Shown: positions 44,048 through 53,283 of the stretch, one piece after another | Layout of the letters: every line of letters starts with the position of its first letter | Numbering within the stretch: the stretch's first letter is position 1 | Assembly: GCF_014873915.1 (NCBI RefSeq) | Contig: NZ_JADBEJ010000004.1 | Coordinates: 1,770,758 to 1,834,757 of the forward strand | Origin: Amycolatopsis roodepoortensis | GTDB taxonomy: Bacteria; Actinomycetota; Actinomycetes; Mycobacteriales; Pseudonocardiaceae | Direction: 5' to 3' | Length of the DNA stretch: 64,000 bases | Program-made: the position numbers and the translations under genes | The notes under the pieces: generated by a model | What the model saw: only the letters and a program-made list of their open reading frames with translations | Databases searched by the model: none | Told to the model about the DNA's origin: nothing

Positions 44048-46216
44048 GTGCGCAAAACAGACGGTCTGCTGAAGCTCATTGGCCTGTGTGTGCTCGCGGG
44101 GGTGCTGGTCGCGGGGATGTTGTTCCCGGTGGCGGGTGCCGCGGGGGTGCTGTCGAACCAGGCGAGCGAGACCGTCGACAAGACATCTTCGGACTTGGCG
44201 GACATCCCGCCGCCGTTGGTGACGACGATCACCGACAACACCGGCAAGCAGATCGCGACGCTGTACAAGCAATACCGCATCCCGACCACCGAGACACAGA
44301 TCAACGACGCCATGAAGTGGGCGCTGATCTCGGTCGAGGACAAGCGCTTCTACGAGCACAACGGGGTGGACTGGAAGGGCACGCTGCGCGCCGCGGTCAG
44401 CAACAGCACCGGCGGGGACACGCAGGGCGCGTCGACGCTGACCCAGCAGTACGTCAAGAACTATCTGATCAACGTCGTCTACCGGGACGACAAGCCGGGG
44501 CAGAAGCGCGCACAGGAGCAGTCGGTCGCCCGGAAGCTGAAGGAAGCCCGGATCGCGATCCAGCTCGAAACCAAGCTGAACAAGATGCAGATCCTGACCG
44601 GCTACCTGAACGTGGTCGAGTTCTCGCGCGAGATCTACGGCGTCGGCGCGGCCGCGAACGCGTACTTCAACACGCCCGTCGAGAAGCTCACTGTGCCGCA
44701 GGCGGCGCTGCTGGCCGGTCTGGTGAACAACCCGATCGTCAACGACCCGTGGAAGAACCCCGCGAAGGCGACCGAGCGCCGGAACCTGGTGCTGGACCGC
44801 ATGGTCGACAACCAGAAGCTCGCGAAGGTGGACGCGGAACGCTTCAAGGCCGAGCCGCTCGGCGTCGTCGAAGGCGGCCCGCAGAAGCCCGCCTCGAACT
44901 GCACCGGCGCCGGTCCGGAGAACGGTTTCTTCTGCCAGTACGTCGAGGACTACCTCCTCAAGTCGGGGATGACGAAGGACGACCTCTACACCGGCGGCTA
45001 CCGGATCAAGACCACTTTGGACGAACGGGCGAACCACGAGGCCAAGATGTCGGCCGAAGCCCAGGTGAAGAAGACCCAGGACAACGTCGCGAACACGCTC
45101 TCGCTGGTGAAGCCGGGCAAGCAACGGCACGAAGTCGTGGCACTGGCGGCGAACCGTGACTACGGGCTCCACGAAGACCAGGGGCAGACGACGTTCGCGT
45201 TGCCTTCCGGCGTCTACAACACCGGTGGCGCCGGGTCGGCGTACAAGGTCTTCACCGCCGCCGCGGCGTTGGAAGCCGGTGTCGCCGGGATCAACTCTCC
45301 TCTGCCAGTGCCGGACTTCTACACCTCGCACGTGTTCGCGGGTGGTGGCCCCAGGTGCGCCCCGACCGGGCCGCCGTTGCGCTCCCGCTGGTACTGCCTC
45401 GGCAACGCGGGTGACTACAACCCGGCGGGCGGGACCATGTCCCTGCAGCAGGCGCTGGCGACTTCGCCGAACACGGCGTTCGTGGCCCTCGAAGAGAAGA
45501 TCGGGAGCACGGGACCGATCGTCGAGATGGCGCGCAAACTCGGCATGCGCGACACCATGGCCAGCAACCTCGGCGGTGGGGCGGTGGATCCGAAGTCCGA
45601 CAACCCCGGCGCCAACACCAGCCAGCTGCAGGCCTTCGGCCCGAGGCCCGGCTGGCCCGGAAACGCGTCGTTCACGCTCGGCCCGGCTCCGTTGAGCGGC
45701 CTGGAACTGGCGAACGTCGGCGCCACGATCATGAGCGGCGGCGTCTGGTGCCCGCCGACCCCGCTTTCCGGCGTCACCGACCGGGACGGAAAGCCGGTGC
45801 CCATCAAGGAAGCCGCCTGCGAGCAGGTGGTGCCCGAAGGCCTCGCCAACACTCTCGCGGTCGGCATGAGCCGGGACAGCCAGCCCGGCGGGACGTCGGC
45901 CGGCGCCGCGAGCGGCGCCAAGTGGAACCGGCCGGTGATGGGCAAGACCGGCACCACCCAGAGCAACGGCTCGGGAACGTACCTCGGGGCCACTCCGCAG
46001 CTCGCCGGCGCGGCGATGGTGTTCCGTCCGAAGGGTGGAAACGGCGGCCTCTGCTACCTCGGGCCGGGTAACGTGACCACCCGCGGCTGCGAAAACATGT
46101 TCGGCGGGAAGACGCCGGCGCAGACCTGGTTCGGGGCGATGTCGAAGATCCTCGAAGGCCAGGAAGCGCTGCCGCTGCCGCAGCCGGACCCGAAGTACAC
46201 GGGCGGCGGACGCTGA
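44048..46216 (+). CDS. ponA2: Class A penicillin-binding protein PonA2
   Basis: The product has 722 residues and starts at GTG 44048. An N-terminal TM anchor (LIGLCVLAGVLVAGMLFPVA) is followed by the GT51 glycosyltransferase (SVEDKRFYEHNGVDWKGTLR; QGASTLTQQYVKNYLI; TGYLNVVEFSREIYGVGAAA). The transpeptidase has S-A-Y-K in GGAGSAYKVFT, S-P-N in ATSPNTAFV, and MGKTGTTQSNGSGTYLG. It polymerises and crosslinks peptidoglycan outside the membrane. Unlike many PonA2 proteins it has no long C-terminal PASTA domain and ends shortly after a Pro-rich PQPDPKYTGGG tail. Confidence 0.95.
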   Translation: MRKTDGLLKLIGLCVLAGVLVAGMLFPVAGAAGVLSNQASETVDKTSSDLADIPPPLVTTITDNTGKQIATLYKQYRIPTTETQINDAMKWALISVEDKRFYEHNGVDWKGTLRAAVSNSTGGDTQGASTLTQQYVKNYLINVVYRDDKPGQKRAQEQSVARKLKEARIAIQLETKLNKMQILTGYLNVVEFSREIYGVGAAANAYFNTPVEKLTVPQAALLAGLVNNPIVNDPWKNPAKATERRNLVLDRMVDNQKLAKVDAERFKAEPLGVVEGGPQKPASNCTGAGPENGFFCQYVEDYLLKSGMTKDDLYTGGYRIKTTLDERANHEAKMSAEAQVKKTQDNVANTLSLVKPGKQRHEVVALAANRDYGLHEDQGQTTFALPSGVYNTGGAGSAYKVFTAAAALEAGVAGINSPLPVPDFYTSHVFAGGGPRCAPTGPPLRSRWYCLGNAGDYNPAGGTMSLQQALATSPNTAFVALEEKIGSTGPIVEMARKLGMRDTMASNLGGGAVDPKSDNPGANTSQLQAFGPRPGWPGNASFTLGPAPLSGLELANVGATIMSGGVWCPPTPLSGVTDRDGKPVPIKEAACEQVVPEGLANTLAVGMSRDSQPGGTSAGAASGAKWNRPVMGKTGTTQSNGSGTYLGATPQLAGAAMVFRPKGGNGGLCYLGPGNVTTRGCENMFGGKTPAQTWFGAMSKILEGQEALPLPQPDPKYTGGGR

Positions 46217-46437
46217 CCACGTTCACCAGCGTAAATCACGATGAGTCACGCGTCTCTAACTTTGAGTGAGCACGTGGCGGCCTAACGGGGAACAGCGGTC
46301 GACGGGATCGTGCCGGTCGATCGTGACACCCCACGCCGACCACGGAAAGTGAAGAAAAGAGGCCATTCCAGCGATTTACCGAGATCGCCGGAATGGGGGC
46401 GAACGATCACCACCGAAGAGCACGTAAACTGGACATT

Positions 46438-47418
46438 GTGAGCACGCTCAGTAACAAAAGCACTTCGGGGGCGACGGTACGGCGCTTGGCCGTGGGAACC
46501 GCCGCCCTGGGAGCCGCGACCCTCGGTTACGCGGTCGGTATCGAAAGGCGCCGGTGGACGCTTCGCACCGCGGAGCTCCCGGTCCTCGCGGCAGGGGCGA
46601 AGCCCTTCACGATCCTCCACATCTCGGACCTGCACATGCTGCCCGGTCACGTGAGCAAGCAACGCTGGGTAGCGGCGCTCGACGAACTCGAACCGGACCT
46701 GGTCGTCAACACCGGTGACAACCTGTCACATCATCAGGCCGTCCCCTCGGTGCTGCGTGCTCTCGGCCCCCTGCTCGACCGGCCCGGCGTGTTCATCTTC
46801 GGCAGCAACGACTACTACGCGCCGAAGCCGAAGAACCCCGCGCGCTACCTCATGCCGAAGGGCAAGAAGAAGCGCATCCACGGCGAGCACCTGCCGTGGC
46901 GCGACCTTCGTGCAGCCTTCGTCGAGCACGGCTGGCACGACCTCACGCACGTCCGCCGCACCATCGAGGTCGCCGACCAATACGTGTTCACGGCCGGCGT
47001 CGACGACGCGCACCTCCACCGCGACCGCTACGCCGACATCGCCGGCCCGGTGGACACCGCGGCCGCCGTACGCATCGGCGTCACGCACTCGCCGGAGCCC
47101 CGCGTCCTCGACGAATTCGCCGGCGACGGCTACGACCTCGTCCTCGCCGGGCACACCCACGGCGGGCAACTCCGCGTCCCCGGCTACGGCGCGCTCGTCA
47201 CCAACTGCGAACTCGACCGCACCCGCGCGCGCGGCGCGTCCCGCTGGGGCGCCCAGATGTGGCTTCACGTTTCCGCCGGGCTGGGCACTTCGCCGTATGC
47301 TCCCGTCCGCTTCGCGTGCCCGCCCGAGGCGAGCCTGCTGACCCTCGTCCCACGGGGTACGACCAGCGACAATCGCCGGAACGCGGCCCCCCGCAAAGCC
47401 CGGAACACCGTCCGCTAG
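46438..47418 (+). CDS. Membrane-associated metallophosphoesterase (Rv3683 type)
   Basis: The start GTG 46438 (VSTLSNKSTSGATVRRLAVG) gives 326 residues, with an N-terminal hydrophobic segment (LAVGTAALGAATLGYAVGI) that may anchor it. Metal ligands are ILHISDLHMLPG (D-x-H), VNTGDNLSHH (GDN), GVFIFGSNDYY (G-S-N-D in place of GNHD), THSPEP and VLAGHTHGGQL (GHTH). Family members are YkuE/YaeI-like phosphodiesterases acting on lipid-linked phosphates. The order ponA2 - phosphoesterase - tRNA-Pro is as in mycobacteria. Confidence 0.9.
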   Translation: MSTLSNKSTSGATVRRLAVGTAALGAATLGYAVGIERRRWTLRTAELPVLAAGAKPFTILHISDLHMLPGHVSKQRWVAALDELEPDLVVNTGDNLSHHQAVPSVLRALGPLLDRPGVFIFGSNDYYAPKPKNPARYLMPKGKKKRIHGEHLPWRDLRAAFVEHGWHDLTHVRRTIEVADQYVFTAGVDDAHLHRDRYADIAGPVDTAAAVRIGVTHSPEPRVLDEFAGDGYDLVLAGHTHGGQLRVPGYGALVTNCELDRTRARGASRWGAQMWLHVSAGLGTSPYAPVRFACPPEASLLTLVPRGTTSDNRRNAAPRKARNTVR

Positions 47419-47447
47419 ACTTCTCCACGACCCGTTAAGCAGTACCC

Positions 47448-47521
47448 CGGGGTGTGGCGCAGCTTGGTAGCGTGCCTCGTTCGGGTCGAGGAGGTCGTGG
47501 GTTCGAATCCCGCCACCCCGA
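47448..47521 (+). tRNA. tRNA-Pro (anticodon CGG)
   Basis: The 74-nt cloverleaf has acceptor CGGGGTG (47448-47454) pairing with CACCCCG (47514-47520) and discriminator A. The anticodon stem is CCTCG/CGAGG with loop TTCGGGT, giving anticodon CGG. The T-loop is GGTTCGAATCC. CCA is not encoded. Confidence 0.96.
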
Positions 47522-47530
47522 CGTTGAATC

Positions 47531-47568
47531 GAAAGAGCCTTGCTCACTTTGGTGAGCGAGGCTCTTTC
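47531..47568 (+). terminator. Rho-independent terminator of tRNA-Pro
   Basis: GAAAGAGCCTTGCTCAC (47531-47547) pairs with 47552-47568, with one G-T wobble. It starts 10 bp after the tRNA. Confidence 0.75.
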
Positions 47569-48214
47569 GCTTTGTGGGCCTTGGGTGTCCGGCTCCGTAG
47601 GTCCTGAAGGGCACCTTTGGGACGCTCAACGTCCCGAAGGCGCCCTTCAGGACATGGGATCCCGTCGCAACGAGCCGACCGGACGCGTATGCCGCCGCGG
47701 ACCGGGTAGCCCTCGCACACCGGTCGGCGGCCGTGCCCGCCTGGGGCGCCTTCGCGAAACTCTTGCCGTTGCATGTCGCAGCCCCGGCCAGCCCCATCGG
47801 TCAGCCGCCGCCATCGGCCAGCCACCGCTACAAACCAGCCGCCGCGCACCGGCCAGTCCTCGCCACCGGTCGGCCCCCTCGCATCAGGCGGCTCCCGCCG
47901 CCTCCAGCCAACCGCCGTCCACCGGGCAGCCCCCGCCACTCCCAGGGGGGCGACCCCGGGTCCAGCGTATCGCCGAGGGGCGTCGGGACCGGGCGAAAGC
48001 GGGGGTGGTGGGGGTGGTTGTCCACAACGGTGGGTGGGTGTGGACAACCGAAGGGTGCGTCGGCGCCGAGGGGTTCCCAATGTCGCATTGGAGACACTGA
48101 GCGTCTCCAATGCGACATTGGGGACACCGGCGGAAGGGCGCAAGCAACCGGAGAGTGAGCGGAGGCGGAGCGAGCGGCGGAGGAGCCGAAGCGACCGGAG
48201 AAGCCGAAGAGCGG
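47569..48214. other. Gene-poor stretch with two long hairpins
   Basis: No credible gene is seen in about 650 bp. Hairpin A (47601-47653) has exact 12-bp outer arms GTCCTGAAGGGC/GCCCTTCAGGAC and a mismatched inner stem. Hairpin B (48076-48122) has perfect 20-bp arms CCCAATGTCGCATTGGAGAC with loop ACTGAGC. Between them, at about 47770-47960, the sequence is C-rich and quasi-repetitive (CACCGGTCGGCC and CATCGGCCAGCC types). The overlapping open frames there code for Pro/Arg/Ala-rich peptides and look like shadows of composition. Confidence 0.6.
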
Positions 48215-48916
48215 TCAGCGGGTCGCGAGCAGCTCGGTCCAGCACTGCGCGAAATCCCCGTCCCCCGAGCGCGCCCACGACCAGGCCGAGCGGGCGGCCG
48301 AAGCGAGCTGGTCACGGTCCGGGGTCGTCGCGGTTTCCAGCGCCGTCACCAGACGTGCCTCGACGGACGTCGCCAGCGCCCGGTACGTCATGTCCGTGCG
48401 GTAGCGGATTTTCGTTCGCACGTCGGTGAAACCGGCGGCCGTGACGGCGGCGGGCAGCGAGCGTCCGGCGAACGGGTCGCCGCCGGCGCGGCGCCACAGC
48501 AGGTAGTGGCCGCGGAGGGCAGCGTCGACGTTCGCCGTCTTCGGCCGCAGCCGCGCCCGGCTCCAGTCCGATGTGGACAGTGCGAGCGTGCCGCCGGGCT
48601 TCAAAACTCGCCGGAGCTCCGCCAGCGCGGCACCCGGTTCCTTCAGGTGCTCGAAGACGGCGTGCGCGAAGACCACGTCCACCGACGCCTCGGCGAACGG
48701 CAGGGCGCACGCCTCCGCCACCAGAAAGTCCACTGTGGACTTTCTGTGCCCGTCGTCGATACCCAGGGTGATCGAACCCGGCCCGCAGCCGACGTCGACG
48801 CACCCCATCCCCGGCCCGAACAGCGGTTGCGCGAACACGGCCCGCTCGACCGCCTGACGCGCGAACCGCGCGGACACCGCGGCGCGCGGCGCGTTTCCCT
48901 CCAGCACCCCGCACAC
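48215..48916 (-). CDS. SAM-dependent methyltransferase (Methyltransf_11 type)
   Basis: The start is GTG 48916 or 48907 (VLEGNAPRAAVSARFARQAV), giving about 230 residues. Motif I is CVDVGCGPGSITLGI, the acidic loop after beta-2 is absent from view, LPFAEASVDVVFAHAVFEHL is motif II/post-I, and LAELRRVLKPGGTLALS is motif III. This is the UbiE/small-molecule methyltransferase pattern; the substrate is unknown. It is divergent from an S9 peptidase with only about 30 bp between starts. Confidence 0.85.
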   Translation of the reverse strand: MCGVLEGNAPRAAVSARFARQAVERAVFAQPLFGPGMGCVDVGCGPGSITLGIDDGHRKSTVDFLVAEACALPFAEASVDVVFAHAVFEHLKEPGAALAELRRVLKPGGTLALSTSDWSRARLRPKTANVDAALRGHYLLWRRAGGDPFAGRSLPAAVTAAGFTDVRTKIRYRTDMTYRALATSVEARLVTALETATTPDRDQLASAARSAWSWARSGDGDFAQCWTELLATR

Positions 48917-48946
48917 AGTACGGCTCTCCAGTGGCAGGATCGAGGG

Positions 48947-50791
48947 GTGAGCACGCAGCCAGGCAATGAATATCCGACCGCGGTGGTCCCGGACCGCCTG
49001 TTCGACGACGCCGAAGCCGAGGCCAGGTGGCGGGCCCGCTTCCGCGCGCCGCGCATCTCGGTGCCCGAATGGGCCATCGACGCCCCGGACGCGAACGTCT
49101 ACGTCTCCAACGCCAGCGGCGTGTGGGAGGTCTACTCCTGGGACCGGTCGACCGGCGAGCACCGCCGCGTCACCGATCGGCCCAACGGCACCATGCACGC
49201 GACCCCGTCCCCCGACGGCCGCTGGATCTGGTGGTTCAACGACACCGACGGCGACGAGTTCGGCTCCTGGGTCCGCGAGCCGTTCGCGCCGGGGGCCGCC
49301 GCGGAACGCGCGGTGCCGGACGTCCACGACGGCTACCCCGCCGGGCTCGAGATCGGCACCAAGCTGGTCGCCGTGGGCGTCTCGACCGACGACGGAACCG
49401 AACTTTTCGCCCATATCGACGGCGAAACCACGTCCTTCTACAAACACGAGGACGACGCCGGGATCGCCTCGCTGTCCCGCGACGAGTCGCTGCTCGTCAT
49501 CTCCCACTCCGAGCACGGTGATTCACGGCACCCCGCGCTGCGCGTCCTGTCGACCGACGGCTTCACGACGGTCGCCGACAAATGGGACGGCGAGGGCAAG
49601 GGCCTCGGCGCGCTAGAGTTCTCCCCGGTCGTGGGCGATCAGCGGTTGCTGGTCCTGCACGAGCGGCGCGGTCGCGAAGAACTGCTGATCTGGGACACCG
49701 CCGCGGACACCGAACAGGAGATCGAGCTGGACCTGCCCGGCGAGGTGGTCGCCGGCTGGTATCAGGACGCGCGGGCGCTGCTGGTCGTCCACTTCCACCA
49801 GGGCCGCAGTTCCCTGCACCGTTACGACCTCGCCAGTGGCGAATTGTCCTCTTTGGACACCCCGCCCGGGCGGATCGGCGGGGCGGGAGTGCGGCCCGAC
49901 GGCACCGTCGAGTACTCGTGGTCCAGTGCCGCGCGGCCGACGGCCGTGCGCGCGCGGACGGCGGACGGCGAAGACTCGGTGCTTCTCGAACCGCCGGGCG
50001 AGCGCGCCCCGGAGTCCGTACCGGTCACCGACGCGTTCGTCGACGGGATCGGCGGGCAGATCCACGCGCTCGTCTCTCGCCCGGCCGACGCGCCGGAGGG
50101 GCCGCTCCCGACGGTCTTCTCCTTGCACGGCGGGCCGCATGCGGCCGACGAGGACCGCTTCTCCGCGTACCGCGCGGTGTGGCTCGACGCGGGATTCGCC
50201 GTCGTCGAGGTCAACTACCGCGGCTCGACCGGCTACGGCTCGGCCTGGCGTGACGCCATCGAAGGCCGTCCGGGCCTCACCGAACTCGAAGACGTCGCCG
50301 CCGTGCACGACTGGGCGGTCCAAAGTGGACTCTCCGACCCGGAGAAGTGCGTGGTGAACGGCGCTTCGTGGGGCGGGTACCTGAGCCTGCTGGCCTTGGG
50401 CACCCAGCCGGCGCGCTGGGCGGCGGGGATCGCCGGAGTGCCTGTCGCGGACTACGTCGCCGCGTACGAGGACGAGATGGAGCAGCTCCGCTCGTTCGAC
50501 AGGGCACTGTTCGGCGGTTCGCCGGAGACGGTGCCGGCGGTGTACCGGGAATGCTCGCCGATCACCTACGTCGAAGCCGTGACGGCGCCGGTGCTGGTGC
50601 TCGCCGGGGACAACGACCCGCGCTGCCCGATCCGGCAGGTCGAGAACTACCTCGACAGGCTCGCGAAGCGGGAGATCCCGTTCGAGTTCTACCGGTTCGA
50701 CGCGGGCCACGGATCGCTGGTGATCGCCGAGACGATCAAGCAGACCGCGATCGAGGTGTTCTTCGCGCAGCGGGCGGTCGGGCTTCGCTGA
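48947..50791 (+). CDS. S9-family prolyl oligopeptidase/acylaminoacyl peptidase
   Basis: The start GTG 48947 (VSTQPGNEYPTAVVPDRLFD) gives 614 residues. Residues ~40-350 form a beta-propeller, with TolB-like repeats such as NGTMHATPSPDGRWIWWFND and LEFSPVVGDQRLLVLHERRG. The alpha/beta-hydrolase part has VVEVNYRGSTGYGSAWRD, nucleophile Ser in VVNGASWGGYLSLL, Asp in LAGDNDPRCP and His in DAGHGSLV. It is cytoplasmic, with no signal peptide. It degrades short or blocked peptides. Confidence 0.92.
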   Translation: MSTQPGNEYPTAVVPDRLFDDAEAEARWRARFRAPRISVPEWAIDAPDANVYVSNASGVWEVYSWDRSTGEHRRVTDRPNGTMHATPSPDGRWIWWFNDTDGDEFGSWVREPFAPGAAAERAVPDVHDGYPAGLEIGTKLVAVGVSTDDGTELFAHIDGETTSFYKHEDDAGIASLSRDESLLVISHSEHGDSRHPALRVLSTDGFTTVADKWDGEGKGLGALEFSPVVGDQRLLVLHERRGREELLIWDTAADTEQEIELDLPGEVVAGWYQDARALLVVHFHQGRSSLHRYDLASGELSSLDTPPGRIGGAGVRPDGTVEYSWSSAARPTAVRARTADGEDSVLLEPPGERAPESVPVTDAFVDGIGGQIHALVSRPADAPEGPLPTVFSLHGGPHAADEDRFSAYRAVWLDAGFAVVEVNYRGSTGYGSAWRDAIEGRPGLTELEDVAAVHDWAVQSGLSDPEKCVVNGASWGGYLSLLALGTQPARWAAGIAGVPVADYVAAYEDEMEQLRSFDRALFGGSPETVPAVYRECSPITYVEAVTAPVLVLAGDNDPRCPIRQVENYLDRLAKREIPFEFYRFDAGHGSLVIAETIKQTAIEVFFAQRAVGLR

Positions 50792-50805
50792 CCCCGGCGA
50801 GCGGG

Positions 50806-50991
50806 TCAGCGCTCGGAGAAGAGAGTCCCGCCGGACGCCCAGTGTTCGGCGGGAATCTCGTTGATCGTCACCCAGACGCCTTCGGCCTTGCCGCCGCAGG
50901 TGCGGACGAAGGCGTCGGTCACCTCGCGGACGAGGGCCTGCTTCTGCTCGGCCGTGCGGCCGGGGAACATCGAAACACTGATCATCGGCAT
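50806..50991 (-). CDS. 4-oxalocrotonate tautomerase family protein
   Basis: The start ATG 50991 gives MPMISVSMFPGRTAEQKQAL, 61 residues, the usual 4-OT length. Pro follows the initiator Met and would be the N-terminal catalytic base after Met removal. A conserved Arg (GRTAEQKQALVREV) and the GVWVTINEIPAEHWASGG C-terminus fit the family. It lies convergent to the S9 peptidase with 14 bp between them. Substrate unknown. Confidence 0.88.
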   Translation of the reverse strand: MPMISVSMFPGRTAEQKQALVREVTDAFVRTCGGKAEGVWVTINEIPAEHWASGGTLFSER

Positions 50992-51001
50992 GGCCGGAAC
51001 T

Positions 51002-51628
51002 CTAAAGGCCGCGGTCGTGCTTCCGGAGCCTGTCCACCGCGTAGGCGTCACCCTCGAAGGTGAGACGGGCGGCGTCGCGGCCGAAGACGAACAGCAGCAG
51101 CTCGATCGGCGCGCCGATCACGGTCACCGTGTCCGGGCCTTCCTTCACCCGCGCTTCGCGGCCCTCGGGGGTCTTCAAGATCACGCCGACCGGTGATTTC
51201 CGCAGGTTCAGCTTCGAGGCCTGCTTGGCCGACTTCCACGCCGCCGCGTCCCGCGCGGAGTCGGCCGGACGCGGTTCCCAGCCGGGCCGGCCTCGGCGGA
51301 CGTCTTCGTGGTGGATCAGGAACTCCGCGCTGTTCGCCAGCTCGTCGACCGCGCCGATCGACGTCGGCCAGAACCAGGCGGGACCGGATCGGACCTTGCC
51401 GACGACCTCGGACCACGGCCGCGCGGCGTAGGAATCCTGCACGCGCTGCGTGTACGAAGCCAGCGCCGGGACCAGGATGCCGGGCGCCGCGTCGGGCCGC
51501 CGCTCGCGGACCAGCAGGTGCGCCGCGAGATCCCGCGTCTTCCAGCCCGTGCACAGGGTCGGCGCGTCCGGGCCGACCTCTTCGAAAAGCTCGCTCAACG
51601 CACGACGTTCGTCTCCGGCGACTCCCAT
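51002..51628 (-). CDS. TIGR03085-family DinB-fold protein
   Basis: The start ATG 51628 (MGVAGDERRALSELFEEVGP) gives 208 residues. The family pattern PTLCTGWKTRDLAAHLLVRE and NSAEFLIHHEDVRRGRPGWE marks a DinB-like four-helix fold with His metal ligands, related to mycothiol-dependent maleylpyruvate isomerases. The C-terminal SCP2-like part (GAPIELLLFVFGR) is present. It may be a mycothiol-dependent transferase; the substrate is unknown. It lies 10 bp upstream of the tautomerase gene on the same strand. Confidence 0.82.
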   Translation of the reverse strand: MGVAGDERRALSELFEEVGPDAPTLCTGWKTRDLAAHLLVRERRPDAAPGILVPALASYTQRVQDSYAARPWSEVVGKVRSGPAWFWPTSIGAVDELANSAEFLIHHEDVRRGRPGWEPRPADSARDAAAWKSAKQASKLNLRKSPVGVILKTPEGREARVKEGPDTVTVIGAPIELLLFVFGRDAARLTFEGDAYAVDRLRKHDRGL

Positions 51629-51690
51629 ACCCCACGACGTTACGCGCCGGTAGAGCGCGGGGAAATCCGGCGTGACGCAGGGCACCCGGC

Positions 51691-53064
51691 TCAGTGATGG
51701 AACGCGGTCCGCTGTCGCGGGCCGTGTTCGAGCTCGGGCAGCAGGCGCCGGAGGTCGGCGAGCAGCAGATCGGCGAGGTCGTGCGTGAAACCGTTGCGCA
51801 CCACGATCCTCAGCACCGCGAGGTCGGTCCGGTTCTCCGGGAACGTGTACGCCGGGACGAGCCAGCCACGCTCGCGAAGCCGGCGCGACACGTCGAAGAC
51901 GTCGAAGCCCTCGACGTCCGCCTTCGTCGTGAAGGCGAACACGGGCAGCTGGTCGCCGCGCGTCAGCAGTTCGAACGGGCCGAGCCCGGCGATGCCGTCC
52001 GCCAGCTGGGTCGCGACGTCACGCGAAGCCTGTTGCACGGCACGGAAACCTTCGCGGCCGAGCCGGACGAACGTGTAGTACTGCGCGGCCACTTCGGCGC
52101 CGGGGCGGGAGAAGTTCAGCGCGAAAGTCGGCATGTCGCCACCGAGGTAGTTGACGTTGAAGACGAGTTCCTCCGGCAACGCCTGCTTGTCGCGCCACAC
52201 CACCCAGCCGACGCCGGGGTAGACCAGGCCGTACTTGTGCCCGGAGGTGTTGATCGACGCCACCCGCGGCAGGCGGAAGTCCCAGCTCAGCTCCGGGTCG
52301 AGGAACGGCGCGATCATCGCGCCCGAAGCGCCGTCGACGTGCACCGGAATGTCCCAGCCGGAGCGTTCCTGCAAGCCGTCGAGCGCGGCAGCGATCTCGG
52401 CGACCGGCTCGTAACTGCCGTCGAAGGTGGATCCGAGGATCGCGACGACGCCGATCGTGTTCTCGTCGCAGCGGGCGACCGCCTCGTCGGCGGTGAGGTG
52501 GAACCGGTCGCCGTCCATCGGCACCAGCCGCGGCTCGACCTCCCAGTATTCGCAGAACTTCTCCCAGCAGACCTGGACGTTCGCGCCCATCACCAGATTC
52601 GGCTTCCCGGTGCGGCCCAGTTTCGACCAGCGGCGTTTCATCGCCATCCCGGCGAGCATGCAGGCTTCCGACGAACCGGTGGTGGAGCAGCCCATGATCG
52701 CGGCGGGATCGGGCGCGTGCCACAGATCGGCGAGGATGTTCACGCAGCGCCGCTCGAGTTCCGCGGTCTGCGGGTACTCGTCCTTGTCGATCATGTTCTT
52801 GTCGACGCAGTCGGCCATCAGCTCGCGGGCCTGCGGCTCCATCCACGTGGTGACGAACGTGGCGAGATTGAGCCGGGCGTTCCCGTCGAGCATCAGCTCG
52901 TCGCGCACCAGCTGGAGCGCGGTGTCGGGCGGGAGCGGGTCTTCGGCGAGGCTGTCGTGCGGGAGGCGGATTTGCGCGGCGAGCGCGGGATACGCGCCGG
53001 CGTGCAAGGGGTTGGTTCCGGTCTTGCGCTCAGGATCGGGAGCGGTTCCCTTGTGCAGCACCAT
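51691..53064 (-). CDS. gadB: Glutamate decarboxylase
   Basis: The start ATG 53064 (MVLHKGTAPDPERKTGTNPL) gives 457 residues, full length. Features include MGCSTTGSSEACMLAGMAMK for phosphate binding, VHVDGASGAMIAPF with the PLP-contacting Asp, and SINTSGHKYGLVYPGVGW with the PLP Lys in HKY. It converts glutamate to GABA, consuming a proton. The start lies 18 bp from the left attachment site, so the integrated element separates the gene from whatever lay further upstream. No strong ribosome-binding site is seen; the frame continues through the att site but that extension is artefactual. Confidence 0.95.
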   Translation of the reverse strand: MVLHKGTAPDPERKTGTNPLHAGAYPALAAQIRLPHDSLAEDPLPPDTALQLVRDELMLDGNARLNLATFVTTWMEPQARELMADCVDKNMIDKDEYPQTAELERRCVNILADLWHAPDPAAIMGCSTTGSSEACMLAGMAMKRRWSKLGRTGKPNLVMGANVQVCWEKFCEYWEVEPRLVPMDGDRFHLTADEAVARCDENTIGVVAILGSTFDGSYEPVAEIAAALDGLQERSGWDIPVHVDGASGAMIAPFLDPELSWDFRLPRVASINTSGHKYGLVYPGVGWVVWRDKQALPEELVFNVNYLGGDMPTFALNFSRPGAEVAAQYYTFVRLGREGFRAVQQASRDVATQLADGIAGLGPFELLTRGDQLPVFAFTTKADVEGFDVFDVSRRLRERGWLVPAYTFPENRTDLAVLRIVVRNGFTHDLADLLLADLRRLLPELEHGPRQRTAFHH

Positions 53065-53081
53065 GAAGCGAACGGTAGCGG

Positions 53082-53126
53082 CTCGTGAGTGGTAAGGACG
53101 GTCAGCCACCGTCTTGGTCAACCAAC
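53082..53126. other. Left attachment site of the integrative element (attL)
   Basis: The host arm TCGTGAGTGGTAAGGACGGT (53083-53102) joins CAG (53103-53105) and then the element arm CACCGTCTTGGTCAACCAAC (53107-53126). The host arm is the exact reverse complement of the last 20 bases of the window. The element arm is an 18/20 inverted match to 63957-63976. Confidence 0.85.
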
Positions 53127-53166
53127 AACAGCATACCGCTTAGCTCCGACAGGCCCCACATACGAG

Positions 53167-53206
53167 GAGCCGCCCACCCCTGCGCGCCTCAAGGGGTGGG
53201 CGGCTC
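53167..53206 (-). terminator. Terminator of the leftward cargo operon
   Basis: GAGCCGCCCACCCCT (53167-53181) pairs exactly with 53192-53206 around a 10-nt loop. It lies about 78 bp beyond the XRE gene stop, between the operon and attL. Confidence 0.7.
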
Positions 53207-53283
53207 AACTCTGGCGCTCATGCTCACCGCAGGTGGTTCATCGCAGCTGGATTGTGAGTGACCGCTCCCCACCTTGGATTCCG

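Noticed and set aside
47540..48210. Proline/arginine-rich open frames after tRNA-Pro
   Set aside because: Frames overlap on both strands, have no recognisable domain or start signal, and the region is dominated by hairpins and C-rich quasi-repeats.
53065..53121. Longer gadB start in the attachment site (MTKTVADRPYHSRAATVRF extension)
   Set aside because: The extension is created by the element junction; the family start is MVLHKG at 53064. The similar extension of the integrase at 63920-63994 is rejected for the same reason.
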